DNA from: Xanthomonas arboricola pv. juglandis
GTDB lineage: Bacteria; Pseudomonadota; Gammaproteobacteria; Xanthomonadales; Xanthomonadaceae
Length of the DNA: 64,000 bases
Direction: 5' to 3'
Assembly (NCBI RefSeq): GCF_001013475.1
Contig: NZ_JZEF01000001.1
Span: forward strand, 721,472 to 785,471
The notes under the pieces were generated by a model that ran no database searches, was not told the DNA's origin, and saw only the letters and a list, made by a program, of their open reading frames with translations. Below are positions 22,019-31,645 of the stretch, one piece after another (the stretch's first letter is position 1; each line of letters begins with the position of its first letter). A program made the translations under genes and the position numbers.

Positions 22019-24610
22019 ATGTTGGAAGCCTATCGCCACCACGTTGCAGAGCGCGCCGCGCTCGGTATCCCGCCGCTGCCGCTGACCGCGCAGCAGACCG
22101 CCGAGGTCATCGAGCTGCTGAAGGCTCCGCCGGCGGGCGAAGAAGCATTCCTGGTCGAGCTGCTCAGCCAGCGCGTGCCGGCCGGCGTCGACGACGCTGC
22201 CAAGGTCAAGGCCTCGTACCTGGCCGCGGTGGCCTTCGGCACCGAAAAAACCGCGCTGATCAGCCCCACGCGTGCGACCGAGCTGCTCGGCACCATGCTG
22301 GGTGGCTACAACATCCAGCCGCTGATCGATCTGCTCGACAACGCCGAGCTGGGCGCCACCTCCGCCGAGGCGCTCAAGCACACCTTGCTGGTGTTCGACG
22401 CCTTCCACGACGTGCAGGAAAAGGCCGAAGCCGGTAATGCGCATGCCAAGGCCGTGCTGCAGAGCTGGGCCGATGCCGAGTGGTTCACCAGCAAGCCGGA
22501 AGTGCCGCAGAGCATGACCGTCACTGTGTTCAAGGTGCCGGGCGAGACCAACACCGACGACCTGTCGCCGGCCCCGGATGCCACCACGCGCCCGGACATC
22601 CCGCTGCACGCGCTGGCGATGCTGAAGAACAAGCGCGACGGCGCGGCCTTCGAGCCGGAAGAAGACGGTAAGCGCGGCCCGATTCAGGCCATCGCCGATC
22701 TCAAGGACAAGGGCCATCTGGTCGCCTACGTGGGCGATGTGGTCGGTACCGGTTCCTCGCGCAAGTCGGCGACCAACTCGGTGCTGTGGTGGACCGGCGA
22801 GGACATTCCGTTCATTCCGAACAAGCGCTTCGGCGGCGTGTGCCTTGGTTCGAAGATCGCCCCGATCTTCTACAACACGATGGAAGACGCCGGCGCGTTG
22901 CCGATTGAGCTGGACGTGTCGCAGATGGAGCACGGCGATGTGGTCGAGCTGCGTCCGTATGACGGCAAGGCGCTGAAGAACGGGCAGGTGATCGCCGAGT
23001 TCGCGATGAAGTCGGACGTGCTGTTCGACGAAGTGCGCGCCGGTGGCCGCATTCCGTTGATCGTCGGCCGCGGCCTGACCGCCAAGGCGCGCGAGTTCCT
23101 GGGCCTGCCGGCTTCTGACCTGTTCCGCCTGCCGATGGACCCGCCGGACACCGGCAAGGGCTTCTCGCTGGCGCAGAAGATGGTCGGCCGCGCCTGCGGC
23201 TTGCCGGAAGGCCAGGGCATGCGCCCGGGCACCTATTGCGAGCCGAAGATGACCTCGGTGGGCTCGCAGGACACCACCGGCCCGATGACCCGCGACGAGT
23301 TGAAGGACCTGGCTTGCCTGGGCTTCTCGGCCGACCTGGTGATGCAGTCGTTCTGCCACACCGCGGCCTATCCGAAGCCGGTCGACGTCAAGACCCACCA
23401 TACCTTGCCGGAGTTCATCTCCACCCGAGGCGGCGTGTCGCTGCGTCCGGGCGATGGCGTGATCCACAGCTGGCTCAATCGCATGCTGCTGCCCGACACC
23501 GTCGGTACCGGTGGCGACTCGCACACGCGTTTCCCGATCGGCATTTCGTTCCCGGCCGGCTCCGGCCTGGTGGCCTTCGCCGCCGCCACCGGCGTGATGC
23601 CGCTGGACATGCCCGAGAGCGTGCTGGTGCGCTTCAAGGGTGAGATGCAGCCGGGCGTGACCTTGCGTGACCTGGTCAATGCGATCCCGCTGTATGCGAT
23701 CAAGGACGGTCTGCTGACCGTGGCCAAGCAGGGCAAGAAGAACATCTTCTCCGGCCGCATCCTGGAAATCGAAGGCCTGCCGAACCTGAAGGTGGAACAG
23801 GCGTTCGAGCTGTCCGACGCCTCGGCCGAGCGTTCGGCGGCCGGTTGCACCGTGCACCTGGACAAGGCACCGATCATCGAATACCTGACCAGCAACATCA
23901 CCCTGCTGCGCTGGATGATTGCCGAAGGCTATGCCGATGCGCGCACGCTGGGCCGCCGCATCAAGAAGATGGAAGAGTGGCTGGCCGATCCGCAGCTGCT
24001 GCAGCCCGATGCCGACGCCGAGTACGCCGCCGTCATCGAGATCGACCTGGCCGACATCCACGAGCCGATCGTGGCGTGCCCGAACGACCCGGACGACGTC
24101 AAGACGCTGTCCGACGTGGCCGGTGCGGCGATCGACGAGGTGTTCATCGGTTCGTGCATGACCAACATCGGTCACTTCCGTGCCGCCGCCAAGTTGCTGG
24201 AAGGCAAGCGCGATATCCCGACCCGTCTGTGGGTGGCGCCGCCGACCAAGATGGACGCCTCCGAGCTGACCAAGGAAGGCCATTACGGCACCTTCGGCGC
24301 TGCCGGCGCGCGTATGGAAATGCCGGGCTGCTCGCTGTGCATGGGTAACCAGGCGCAGGCACGCGAGGGCGCCACGGTGTTCTCCACCTCCACGCGTAAC
24401 TTCCCGAATCGTCTGGGCCGCAACACCAACGTCTACCTGGGTTCGGCGGAACTGGCGGCGATCTGCTCGCGTCTGGGCCGCATCCCGACCAAGGACGAAT
24501 ACATGGCCGATGTGGGCGTGATCAAGACCAGTGGCGATCAGATCTACCGCTACATGAACTTCGATCAGATCCAGGAATATCAGGACGTGGCCGACACCGT
24601 CGCTGCCTGA
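22019..24610 (+). CDS. acnB: Aconitate hydratase B
   Basis: The product is 863 residues, close to E. coli AcnB (865). It carries the N-terminal HEAT-like domain (about 1-160) absent from AcnA, the swivel domain ([20 protein letters not shown]) and the catalytic domains with cluster cysteines in [15 protein letters not shown] and [17 protein letters not shown] ribosome site precedes the ATG. It is a TCA-cycle aconitase and, by family knowledge, its apo-form can bind RNA. It is unrelated at sequence level to the neighbouring acnA despite the same reaction. Confidence 0.98.
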   Translation: MLEAYRHHVAERAALGIPPLPLTAQQTAEVIELLKAPPAGEEAFLVELLSQRVPAGVDDAAKVKASYLAAVAFGTEKTALISPTRATELLGTMLGGYNIQPLIDLLDNAELGATSAEALKHTLLVFDAFHDVQEKAEAGNAHAKAVLQSWADAEWFTSKPEVPQSMTVTVFKVPGETNTDDLSPAPDATTRPDIPLHALAMLKNKRDGAAFEPEEDGKRGPIQAIADLKDKGHLVAYVGDVVGTGSSRKSATNSVLWWTGEDIPFIPNKRFGGVCLGSKIAPIFYNTMEDAGALPIELDVSQMEHGDVVELRPYDGKALKNGQVIAEFAMKSDVLFDEVRAGGRIPLIVGRGLTAKAREFLGLPASDLFRLPMDPPDTGKGFSLAQKMVGRACGLPEGQGMRPGTYCEPKMTSVGSQDTTGPMTRDELKDLACLGFSADLVMQSFCHTAAYPKPVDVKTHHTLPEFISTRGGVSLRPGDGVIHSWLNRMLLPDTVGTGGDSHTRFPIGISFPAGSGLVAFAAATGVMPLDMPESVLVRFKGEMQPGVTLRDLVNAIPLYAIKDGLLTVAKQGKKNIFSGRILEIEGLPNLKVEQAFELSDASAERSAAGCTVHLDKAPIIEYLTSNITLLRWMIAEGYADARTLGRRIKKMEEWLADPQLLQPDADAEYAAVIEIDLADIHEPIVACPNDPDDVKTLSDVAGAAIDEVFIGSCMTNIGHFRAAAKLLEGKRDIPTRLWVAPPTKMDASELTKEGHYGTFGAAGARMEMPGCSLCMGNQAQAREGATVFSTSTRNFPNRLGRNTNVYLGSAELAAICSRLGRIPTKDEYMADVGVIKTSGDQIYRYMNFDQIQEYQDVADTVAA

Positions 24611-24636
24611 TCCAGCTGGTTGATCACGTGTTCGAA

Positions 24637-24662
24637 AACGCCCGGCAATGCCGGGCGTTTTT
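24637..24662. terminator. acnB intrinsic terminator
   Basis: AACGCCCGGC-AAT-GCCGGGCGTT is a perfect 10-bp stem followed by TTTTT on the + strand. An AAAA run also precedes it, so it could work in both directions. It starts 26 bp after the acnB stop. Confidence 0.93.
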
Positions 24663-24806
24663 CGTTATTCGGGCGACGACTTCGTTTTAGCTGCGCAATG
24701 CCGGGAGTTAAGGCAATCGCAGTTAACTCGGCTGTCGCATTGCAACAAAAATCTGAAGTCGGGAGGTCTAGAGTGGCGCCGCTCCCATCGCTCTGATTGA
24801 TCTCCA

Positions 24807-25688
24807 ATGCCCACTTGCACGATCGCTGGTCAAACGCTGCACTACGCACAATACGGTCAAGGGTTTCCGGTGTTGCTTGGCCACAGTTATCTCTGGGACG
24901 CGGCCATGTGGGAGCCGCAGGTCCAGGCGCTTTCGCAGCACTATCGGGTCATCGTTCCCGAGTTGTGGGGGCACGGGCAATCGGCAGCGCTGCCAGCGGG
25001 CACGCAGACGGTTGGCGATCTTGCCAAGCAGATGCTGCTGTTGCTGGATGCGCTGGAACTGCCGCAATGCGCGGTGGTCGGCCTGTCGGTCGGCGGCATG
25101 TGGGGCGCCGAGCTGGCGCTGCTGGCACCGGAGCGCGTGCGCAGCCTGGTGCTGATGGATACCTTCCTGGGTGCCGAGCCGCAGGCCACGCAAGCGCGTT
25201 ACTTCGCTTTGCTCGATGCGATCGAAGCGGCCGGGCAGGTGACGCCTGCGTTGATCGAGGCGATCGTGCCGATCTTTTTCCGCCCCGGCATCGATCTGAA
25301 TTCCGCGCTGCCGGCTGCGTTTGCGCAGCGTCTGGCCGCGCTGTCGGCCGAGCAGTTGCGCACCTCGATCGTGCCGCTGGGCCGGCTGATCTTCGGGCGC
25401 GCGGATCGTTTGGAGGCGATGTCCGCGCTGAATCCGGCCAGCACCTTCCTGCTCGGCGGCGCAGACGATATTCCGCGCCCGCCCGAAGAGCTGTGGCTGA
25501 TGGCCGAGGTGATCGGTTGCGACTACGAGCTGATCCCCGATGCCGGGCACATCGCATCGCTGGAGAATCCGGCGTTCGTCACTGCGCAGTTGCTGGGTTG
25601 GTTGAAGCGCACCGTGGCATCGGATTCGACGCGGATGCAAAGGCGCGCGCTTGAAGGCAGCGTTCAGGCACAGGCACCGCTCTATTAA
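24807..25688 (+). CDS. Alpha/beta-fold hydrolase
   Basis: The product is 293 residues and cytoplasmic. The nucleophile elbow is GLSVGGMWG (serine near residue 97), the oxyanion region is LLGHSYLWDAAMW, and the histidine lies in DAGHIASLENP near the C-terminus. An acid residue is probably in the LLGGADDIPRP segment. It resembles 3-oxoadipate enol-lactonase-type hydrolases, but no aromatic-degradation genes are nearby. The substrate is unknown. It is a lone gene after the acnB terminator, followed by the repeat cluster. Confidence 0.88.
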   Translation: MPTCTIAGQTLHYAQYGQGFPVLLGHSYLWDAAMWEPQVQALSQHYRVIVPELWGHGQSAALPAGTQTVGDLAKQMLLLLDALELPQCAVVGLSVGGMWGAELALLAPERVRSLVLMDTFLGAEPQATQARYFALLDAIEAAGQVTPALIEAIVPIFFRPGIDLNSALPAAFAQRLAALSAEQLRTSIVPLGRLIFGRADRLEAMSALNPASTFLLGGADDIPRPPEELWLMAEVIGCDYELIPDAGHIASLENPAFVTAQLLGWLKRTVASDSTRMQRRALEGSVQAQAPLY

Positions 25689-25759
25689 TGTGCTGCTGAT
25701 CTGGCGATCAGAACGACACCATGCATTGCTTGCAAGCATGAGCACCGGCCACCTCACCT

Positions 25760-25867
25760 GGTCCTCGCCAGCCCACCGTCGCCGGACCTTACGCGGCATG
25801 GATGCCGCGTAAGAGCCTACAAGGACGTACTTGCGGCGTGTCCTGCGATGGTGTGCGGGCAAGGGCC
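25760..25867 (+). repeat. Palindromic repeat family A, copy 2
   Basis: A 108-bp element with inverted ends (GGTCCTCGCCAGCCCACCG and the reverse-complementary TGGTGTGCGGGCAAGGGCC). Its centre at 25788-25813 is a perfect palindrome with 12-bp arms, CTTACGCGGCAT-GG-ATGCCGCGTAAG. Confidence 0.9.
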
Positions 25868-25985
25868 CTGCATCGAAGCGCCAGATCAGGTGCTTTGTGT
25901 TCGCTTCTTCCATATCGTGCAGCCTGAGCTCAGGACAACCTGCGTTTGAGCTCTGTCTGCCGTTTCAAACCAGCAAAGCCGGTTG

Positions 25986-26093
25986 GTCGAGGGCGCGATG
26001 CCCTCACCACTTCCGGGACACGCCGTGAATCCGTCCATGGAGGCTCCTTGGCGGCATTCATGCCGCCAAGGGTCCCGGAACCGGTAAGGACAT
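25986..26093 (-). repeat. Palindromic repeat family B, copy in reverse
   Basis: It shares GTCGAGGGCGCG, CACGCCGTGAATCCGTCC, ATGGAGGCTCCTTGGCGGCAT and the arm GTCCCGGAACCGGTAAGGACATC with the copies at 38.0 and 38.5 kb. The centre CCTTGGCGGCAT-TC-ATGCCGCCAAGG is a palindrome. Confidence 0.88.
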
Positions 26094-26365
26094 CACGCCT
26101 CCTAAGTCGGTCGTGCACTGATGCAACCGCAAAAGCGAGATGACCTAAGCGAGGCCATTTAACGCAACGGCTTTGTCGCCTGCATGCATGGGTGCATGGC
26201 TATTTAGCGGTAGGAGCAAACCCAAGCAACTTGCGGCCCGCCTTCGACGGAAATTTTTGGAATTCAGACCACGTCGGCCAGATCACAAGGACCATGGAAC
26301 CACCGCTGTGTCTGATCCACAGGCCGCGGCTACTGCTGTTGCCATGCACACCGACCATCACGACT

Positions 26366-26472
26366 GGTCCTTGCCCGCCCACCGTCGCGGGACCTTACGC
26401 GGCATGGATGCCGCGTAAGCGCCTACAAGGACGTACCTGCGGCGTGTCCTGCGAGGGTGGGCGGCAAGGGCC
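26366..26472 (+). repeat. Palindromic repeat family A, copy 3
   Basis: A 107-bp element. The left arm GGTCCTTGCCCGCCCACCG is the closest to a consensus, the centre CTTACGCGGCAT-GG-ATGCCGCGTAAG is perfect, and the right arm ends GGCGGCAAGGGCC. The unique sequence after it (CAGATCAGATGCTTTG) also resembles that after copy 2, so the duplication extends beyond the palindrome. Confidence 0.9.
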
Positions 26473-26593
26473 CTGCACAGAAGCACCAGATCAGATGCTT
26501 TGCCTTCTGGCAGTTTGCTTCGATCTGCTGATGCGAGCGTAAAACGCTATGAGAACAGCCTGCCAAACCACGACATAGTTGTCGTGAGCCGCC

Positions 26594-28918
26594 CTAAGGC
26601 TGCGCACCCAACCAGGCTTCCAGTGCCGCCGCCGGCAATGGCCGCGAAAACAGATAGCCCTGCAGCACTTCGCAACCGAGGTCGGCGAGGAACAGGCGTT
26701 GGGCTTCGTTTTCCACGCCTTCGGCAACCACGTGCTTGCGCAGATGCTCGCCGATGCGCAGCACCGAGGTGGTAAGGGCGCGGGCGTCTTCGCTGTGTTC
26801 GATGTCGCGCACGAAGCTCATGTCCAGCTTGAGTTCGTCGATGGGCAGGCGATGCAGGTGGCTCAGGCTGGAATAGCCGGTGCCGAAGTCGTCCAGCGAC
26901 AACGAGATGCCGGCTTCGCGGATGGCGTGCAGGTTTTCCAGGACGCCGGGTTGCCCGGAGAGCATCACGCTCTCGGTCATTTCCAGCGTGAGGTCGGAGG
27001 GCTGCGCGCCCATGTCGGCGATCAGGCGCAGCAGGTCGCTGAGCATGCGCGGGCTTTCGAAGCTGCTTGCCGACAGGTTCACCGACACGCGCGACACCGG
27101 CACGCCACGCTTGCGCCAATCGGCGATCTGCCGGCAGGCGCTGCGCAGCACCCAGTCGTTGAGCTGCGGCATCATGCCTTGTTCTTCTGCCACCGGCAGG
27201 AACCGCGCCGGCGATATGGCGCCCATCTGCGGATGATTCCAGCGCAACAGCGCTTCCACGCCGTACAGCGCGTGCGGTGCGGCGCTATGCAACTGCGGTT
27301 GGTAGTGCAGTTGCAGCTGATCGCGGCCGATGGCCTGGCGCAGCTCCGCTTCCAGCGCAACGCGCTCCTGCGCCATGCGGTTCATGTCGGAACTGAAGAA
27401 GCGGAACCGTCCGCCGCCTTCCTGCTTGGCGCGATTCATGGCCAGATCGGCATGCCGCAGCAGGATGTTGATGTCGCGGCCATCTTCCGGAAACATCGCC
27501 ACGCCGATACTGGCCGACGGATGCACGGTCATGTGCCCGACCGGCAGCGGCCTGGCAATGGTGCCTAGCACGCGTTCTGCGGCGGCACTGGCCTGCTCGG
27601 CGCTGCATTGCGGCAGCGCGAGTGCGAATTCGTCGCCGGCCAGGCGCGCCAGCATGGCGGTGGCGGTCAGCTGTTCGCCAATGCGCAAGGCGATGTCGCG
27701 CAACAACCCGTCGCCGGCGGCATGGCCCTGGCTGTCGTTGATCAACTTGAAGCGGTCGATGTTGATGAACATCAACGTGGCCGGTTCGCCGGCGTATTCG
27801 GCCTGCGTCAGGGCTTGCTCGGCGCGTGCGCTGAACATGATGCGGTTGGGCAGGCCGGTCAGCGCATCGTAGAACGCCAGTTGATGCACGCGCTGGCGGA
27901 TCTGTTCGCGTTCCAGCGCCAGCGTGCACAGTTGCTGGCACAGATCGGTGAGGCGTACGTGCCAGGCATCGGCACGCTGCGCCTTGCGGTAGTACAGCGC
28001 GAAGGTACCGAGCACGCGTGCGCTGTTGGAGCGGATTGGCGTGCTCCAGCACGCGCGCAAGCCCATCGGCAGCAAGAGTTCGCGGAATTGCGCAAACAGC
28101 GGGTCGGTGGCGATGTCTTCCACCATCACCGGGCGGCCGCGCCAGGCGGCCGTGCCGCAGGCGCCTGCACCCGGCGCGATCTTCAAGCCGTTGACCGCAT
28201 CGGCATATTCCGGCGGCAGGCTGGGGGCAGCCAGCGAGTGCAGGCAGCCCTGATTGTCCGCGCTCATGACCGTGGCCAGCACGTCCGGTGCGATGCGCTC
28301 GACCTCGGTGCAGATCAGTGTCATCACCTCGATCAGCGGCCGCTCCTGCACCAGCGCCTCGAGTACGCGGTGCTGCAGCACCTCATGCATCTTGGTGTCG
28401 GTGATGTCGGTCAGCACCGCCACGTAATGCGATGGCAGATGCCTGGCGTCGTAGATCGGATTGAAGTTGAGCGAGATCCACAGCGGCGTGCCGTCCTTTC
28501 GGTACACCAGCAGGTCGGCCTGGGTCTGCTGCAACGCGTCGGCGCGGTCGCGGACGCGCGCCACTTCTTCCTGGTCGCTTTGCGCGCGGGTGAGCACGTC
28601 CGACGGACGCTTGCCTACCAGTTCGGCTTCGGTATAGCCGAACATGCGCTGGAAGCCCTCATTTGCGTAGAGCAGGCGCGATTGCAGATCGCAGATCAGG
28701 ATCGCACTGCTGCTGCCGTCCAGCGCTTCGGCCAGCAGGCGTGAGCGCGTGGCGTCGGGATGTTCGTCGGGCCTGGTTATGCCAGCGGTGAGCGGGCCGG
28801 GCTTGATCGTCCCGGGAGCGGGCGCGTGATCTGCCGGCGCATCCGCCGTCGCCAGCGACGCGGTTCCCGTAATGCCGGGAGCCGCCGCCTGTTCGGTCGG
28901 ATGCGGGAGACGGGCCAT
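26594..28918 (-). CDS. PAS-GAF-GGDEF-EAL cyclic di-GMP enzyme coupled to cheB
   Basis: The product is 775 residues if counted from the ATG at 28921, or 774 from the adjacent ATG at 28918. Domains are: proline/alanine-rich tail (1-55), PAS (about 60-178), GAF (about 185-335), GGDEF (about 342-505) and EAL (about 520-770). The GGDEF signature is AGDEF (428-432), a variant that is active in some proteins, with the PNRIMF and NIDRFKLIND segments intact. The EAL domain has EALLRW (556-561) and DDFGTGYSSL, so phosphodiesterase activity is likely. No membrane helix is seen, so sensing is cytoplasmic. The start lies 6-9 bp after the cheB stop, making it the last gene of the cheR-cheD-cheB unit. Confidence 0.93.
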   Translation of the reverse strand: MARLPHPTEQAAAPGITGTASLATADAPADHAPAPGTIKPGPLTAGITRPDEHPDATRSRLLAEALDGSSSAILICDLQSRLLYANEGFQRMFGYTEAELVGKRPSDVLTRAQSDQEEVARVRDRADALQQTQADLLVYRKDGTPLWISLNFNPIYDARHLPSHYVAVLTDITDTKMHEVLQHRVLEALVQERPLIEVMTLICTEVERIAPDVLATVMSADNQGCLHSLAAPSLPPEYADAVNGLKIAPGAGACGTAAWRGRPVMVEDIATDPLFAQFRELLLPMGLRACWSTPIRSNSARVLGTFALYYRKAQRADAWHVRLTDLCQQLCTLALEREQIRQRVHQLAFYDALTGLPNRIMFSARAEQALTQAEYAGEPATLMFINIDRFKLINDSQGHAAGDGLLRDIALRIGEQLTATAMLARLAGDEFALALPQCSAEQASAAAERVLGTIARPLPVGHMTVHPSASIGVAMFPEDGRDINILLRHADLAMNRAKQEGGGRFRFFSSDMNRMAQERVALEAELRQAIGRDQLQLHYQPQLHSAAPHALYGVEALLRWNHPQMGAISPARFLPVAEEQGMMPQLNDWVLRSACRQIADWRKRGVPVSRVSVNLSASSFESPRMLSDLLRLIADMGAQPSDLTLEMTESVMLSGQPGVLENLHAIREAGISLSLDDFGTGYSSLSHLHRLPIDELKLDMSFVRDIEHSEDARALTTSVLRIGEHLRKHVVAEGVENEAQRLFLADLGCEVLQGYLFSRPLPAAALEAWLGAQP

Positions 28919-28927
28919 CATGCCGGA

Positions 28928-30004
28928 TCAGCGTGCCTGTGCCGACAGCGCGATCAGGCGCTCGGCAACGCGGCTCAGCGGCACCACTTCCTGCGCGGCA
29001 CCGAGCTTGTAGGCGGCGCCGGGCATGCCCCACACCACGCTGCTGGCTTCGTCCTGCACCAGCGTGGGCGCGCCGGCCTGCAGCATTTCCAGCAGGCCGC
29101 GTGCACCGTCGTCACCCATGCCGGTGAGGATGGCGCCGACCGCATTCGGGCCGGCGTTGGCGGCCACGGAGCGGAACAGCACGTCCACCGCCGGTTTGTG
29201 GCGATTGACCGGCGGGCCGTCGTCGATGCGGCAGCGCCAGCGCGCACCGTCGCGGATGATGCGCAGGTGCTGGCCGCCCGGCGGCAGGTAGGCGTGGCCC
29301 GGCAGGATCGCCTCGCCATCGCTGGCCTCGCGGACCGACATCGCCGAGTGGCGATTGAGGCGTTCGGCAAAGGCGGTGCTGAAGCTGGCCGGAAGATGCT
29401 GGGTCATCACCACCGCCGGTGCATCGGCGGGCATGTGCTCGAGCACCACGCGCAGGGCTTCGGTGCCGCCGGCCGAGGCGCCGATGGCGATCAGGCGGTC
29501 GGTGGTGCGGAAGCGCAACGCGCTGCCAGGTACCGGCGCGGACTGCATGTCCAGGGTGACCTTGGGTGCGCTGGGACGATTGAGCGCGCTGACCCTGGCC
29601 TTGGAGGCCATCTTGACCTTGCTGACGATCTCCTCGGCATAGCCTTCCAGCCCGCGTGCGACGTCGATCTTGGGCTTGGAAACGAAATCCACCGCACCCA
29701 GCGACAGGGCCTGCAAGGTGGTGTCGGCGCCACGTTCGGTCAGCGATGAAATCATCACCACCGGGGTGGGGCGCAGGCGCATCAGGTTTTCCAGAAACAC
29801 CAGGCCGTCCATACGCGGCATTTCCACATCCAGCGTGATCACGTCTGGATTGAGGCGTTTGATCTTTTCGCGCGCCAGGATCGGGTCGGCGGCCGAGCCG
29901 ATCACCTCGATACCGGCATCGCGCGAGAGGATTTCGGTCAGCATCTGGCGTACGACCGCCGAGTCGTCGACGATCAATACACGCACAGGAGTTTCCAGCG
30001 TCAT
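28928..30004 (-). CDS. cheB: Chemotaxis methylesterase/deamidase CheB
   Basis: The product is 358 residues from the ATG at 30004 ([16 protein letters not shown]), which overlaps the cheD stop as ATGA. The open frame upstream belongs to the cheD region. The receiver domain (1-125) has its aspartate at D59 ([12 protein letters not shown]). The methylesterase domain (about 165-355) has catalytic S177 (GASAGG), H203 (TQHLPASF) and Asp near 297 (GMGDDGARG). CheB removes methyl groups from receptors after phosphorylation by CheA, which provides adaptation. Confidence 0.97.
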   Translation of the reverse strand: MTLETPVRVLIVDDSAVVRQMLTEILSRDAGIEVIGSAADPILAREKIKRLNPDVITLDVEMPRMDGLVFLENLMRLRPTPVVMISSLTERGADTTLQALSLGAVDFVSKPKIDVARGLEGYAEEIVSKVKMASKARVSALNRPSAPKVTLDMQSAPVPGSALRFRTTDRLIAIGASAGGTEALRVVLEHMPADAPAVVMTQHLPASFSTAFAERLNRHSAMSVREASDGEAILPGHAYLPPGGQHLRIIRDGARWRCRIDDGPPVNRHKPAVDVLFRSVAANAGPNAVGAILTGMGDDGARGLLEMLQAGAPTLVQDEASSVVWGMPGAAYKLGAAQEVVPLSRVAERLIALSAQAR

Positions 30005-30597
30005 TCGAACAACTCCACTCCACCGGTAACCGGTGCTTTGGACAGACGGGCGCGCACGGCCGATTCGGCGGCGGCGACTTCGGCTTCGTGGGCATGCGGC
30101 AAACGCTGCACGACCACGCGTCCGGTCGTCGGGAAGAACCACACCTTGCGCGGATGGATGCCGCACAGATCTTCGGCAATGATGGGAATGTGTTCGGCCT
30201 GCAGGTACTGGCGCACGAACTCGGCGTTGCGGGTGCCGACCGGGTTGCTGGTGAAGCCCTTGAGCACGTTGGCGCCACCGAAGACCTTGGCTTCGATGCG
30301 TTTGCGATGCGCGCCGCGCTTGAGCATGTCGTTGATCAGCAACTCCATCGCATAACTGCCGTAACGCGCGGGTGCGCCATCGCCGACCTGGCCCTCCGGC
30401 AACAGGAAGTGATTCATGCCGCCGATCTTCAGGACCGGGTCGCGCAGGCAGGCGGCAACGCACGATCCCAAGGTGGTCGTCAACGCGGTGTCGTCGTCGA
30501 CCACCAGGTACTGGGTGGGCAGCAGCTTGGCGGTGATGGTCTGGAACCGCGAATCGCGGTAGCGCATGACATCGTCGACCTGCACGGCAGTACTCAT
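30001..30597 (-). CDS. cheD: Chemoreceptor glutamine deamidase CheD
   Basis: The product is 198 residues from the ATG at 30597 ([15 protein letters not shown]), which overlaps the cheR stop. The CheD catalytic motifs are present: the cysteine in [13 protein letters not shown] and the histidine in [12 protein letters not shown], followed by [23 protein letters not shown]. CheD deamidates specific receptor glutamines to glutamate so that CheR can methylate them. The order cheR-cheD-cheB with 4-bp overlaps predicts coupled, near-equal synthesis. Confidence 0.97.
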   Translation of the reverse strand: MSTAVQVDDVMRYRDSRFQTITAKLLPTQYLVVDDDTALTTTLGSCVAACLRDPVLKIGGMNHFLLPEGQVGDGAPARYGSYAMELLINDMLKRGAHRKRIEAKVFGGANVLKGFTSNPVGTRNAEFVRQYLQAEHIPIIAEDLCGIHPRKVWFFPTTGRVVVQRLPHAHEAEVAAAESAVRARLSKAPVTGGVELFE

Positions 30598-31463
30598 GCA
30601 GACGCTCCCGCGCGCGGGCTGCGCCGATACAGCGTGCGCCCGCACGGCTGGATCAGATCGGCCGCGTGCAGGTAGTTCTCCGAATGCCCGGTGTAGAGCA
30701 GACCGTCGTCGCCCATATGGCTGACCAACCGCGACAGGATGCCGCGCTGGGTCGGCTTGTCGAAATAGATCATCACGTTGCGGCAGAACAGCGCCGCGTA
30801 CGGGCCGCCGACGTCGTAACGCGGTGCCAGCAGGTTCAGCTGGCGGTATTCGATGAGCTGGCGCAACGCCGGGATGACCCGGCACTTGCCCTCGTTGGGG
30901 CCGCTGCCGCGCTGGAAGTACTTGCGCTTGATCGATGCATCCAGCGAGGCGACGCGGTCGATGGCGTAGACGCCGCGCGAGGCGGTTTCCAGCACCTGGG
31001 TGTCGACGTCGGTGGCGACGATGCTGACCGGCGGGGTCAAGGTGCCGAAGGCTTCGCAGGCGGTGATGGCGATGGAGTAGGGCTCCTCACCGGTGGAGGC
31101 CGCGCAGGACCAGATCTTCAACGGCGCCTGCGAGGCGCGCTTTTGCAGTTCTTCGCGCAGCTTGTCGAAGTGGTGCGGCTCGCGGAAGAACGAGGTCAGA
31201 TTGGTGGTCAGCGCGTTGGTGAACGCCTGCCATTCCTCCTCGTCGTTGCCTGCTTCCATCTGGTCCAGGTAGTCGCGGAAGGAGCGCAGGCCGAGCACGC
31301 GAAGACGACGCGACAACCGGCCATACACCATGTCGCGCTTGGCCGGAGCCAGGGCGATGCCGACACGCTGATAGATCAGGTCGCAGACGCGCTTGAAATC
31401 GCGGTCGCCAAAATCAAATTCGCGTGTGTCTGAAGCGGAAGTCGAGGTGGTCGTCATATCCAT
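30594..31463 (-). CDS. cheR: Chemotaxis protein methyltransferase CheR
   Basis: The product is 289 residues (start at 31463; an ATG at 31457 is an alternative). The N-terminal helical domain (about 15-85) is followed by the SAM-dependent methyltransferase domain with [18 protein letters not shown] (SAM-binding motif I), [19 protein letters not shown] and [16 protein letters not shown]. CheR methylates receptor glutamates. Its beta-subdomain docks on C-terminal xWxxF pentapeptides in the E. coli and Salmonella system, and such peptides occur on most receptors in this window. A sigma-28-like promoter lies just upstream, so the operon remains expressible despite the IS element further upstream. 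Confidence 0.97.
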   Translation of the reverse strand: MDMTTTSTSASDTREFDFGDRDFKRVCDLIYQRVGIALAPAKRDMVYGRLSRRLRVLGLRSFRDYLDQMEAGNDEEEWQAFTNALTTNLTSFFREPHHFDKLREELQKRASQAPLKIWSCAASTGEEPYSIAITACEAFGTLTPPVSIVATDVDTQVLETASRGVYAIDRVASLDASIKRKYFQRGSGPNEGKCRVIPALRQLIEYRQLNLLAPRYDVGGPYAALFCRNVMIYFDKPTQRGILSRLVSHMGDDGLLYTGHSENYLHAADLIQPCGRTLYRRSPRAGASA

Positions 31464-31485
31464 GCGCGTCGTTAGCTATGACTGG

Positions 31486-31512
31486 ATATCGGCCACGTGG
31501 TCATGCAACTGA
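31486..31512 (-). promoter_or_regulatory. Sigma-28-like promoter of cheR-cheD-cheB-GGDEF/EAL
   Basis: On the minus strand it reads TCAG-N15-GCCGATAT, with the -10 element 23 bases before the cheR ATG, so the leader would be very short. Confidence 0.6.
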
Positions 31513-31634
31513 AGCACCAATCACGTATTGCAGACAGTCGGGTCTGCTGACGGTGCCCGGCGCGGCGTGGGTGGTGCGATCGCACCCGGCGGCGGGGCAG
31601 TGCGCGCTGCGCCGAGCGCAGATACACAAAGCCC

Positions 31635-31645
31635 CGGCAGTGCCG
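31635..31645. repeat. Left 11-bp target duplication of the IS element
   Basis: CGGCAGTGCCG directly abuts the left IS end. The same 11 bases in the same orientation abut the right end at 33055-33065. Confidence 0.92.

Larger units (their letters stand above)
25689..26593. other. Gene-free repeat-rich interval between the rpf/aconitase block and the chemotaxis island
   Basis: This stretch of about 900 bp contains two full copies of repeat family A (25760-25867, 26366-26472) and one of family B in reverse (about 25986-26093). Open frames here cross the repeats and have no coding features. It separates the + strand metabolic genes from the minus-strand chemotaxis block. Confidence 0.75.
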
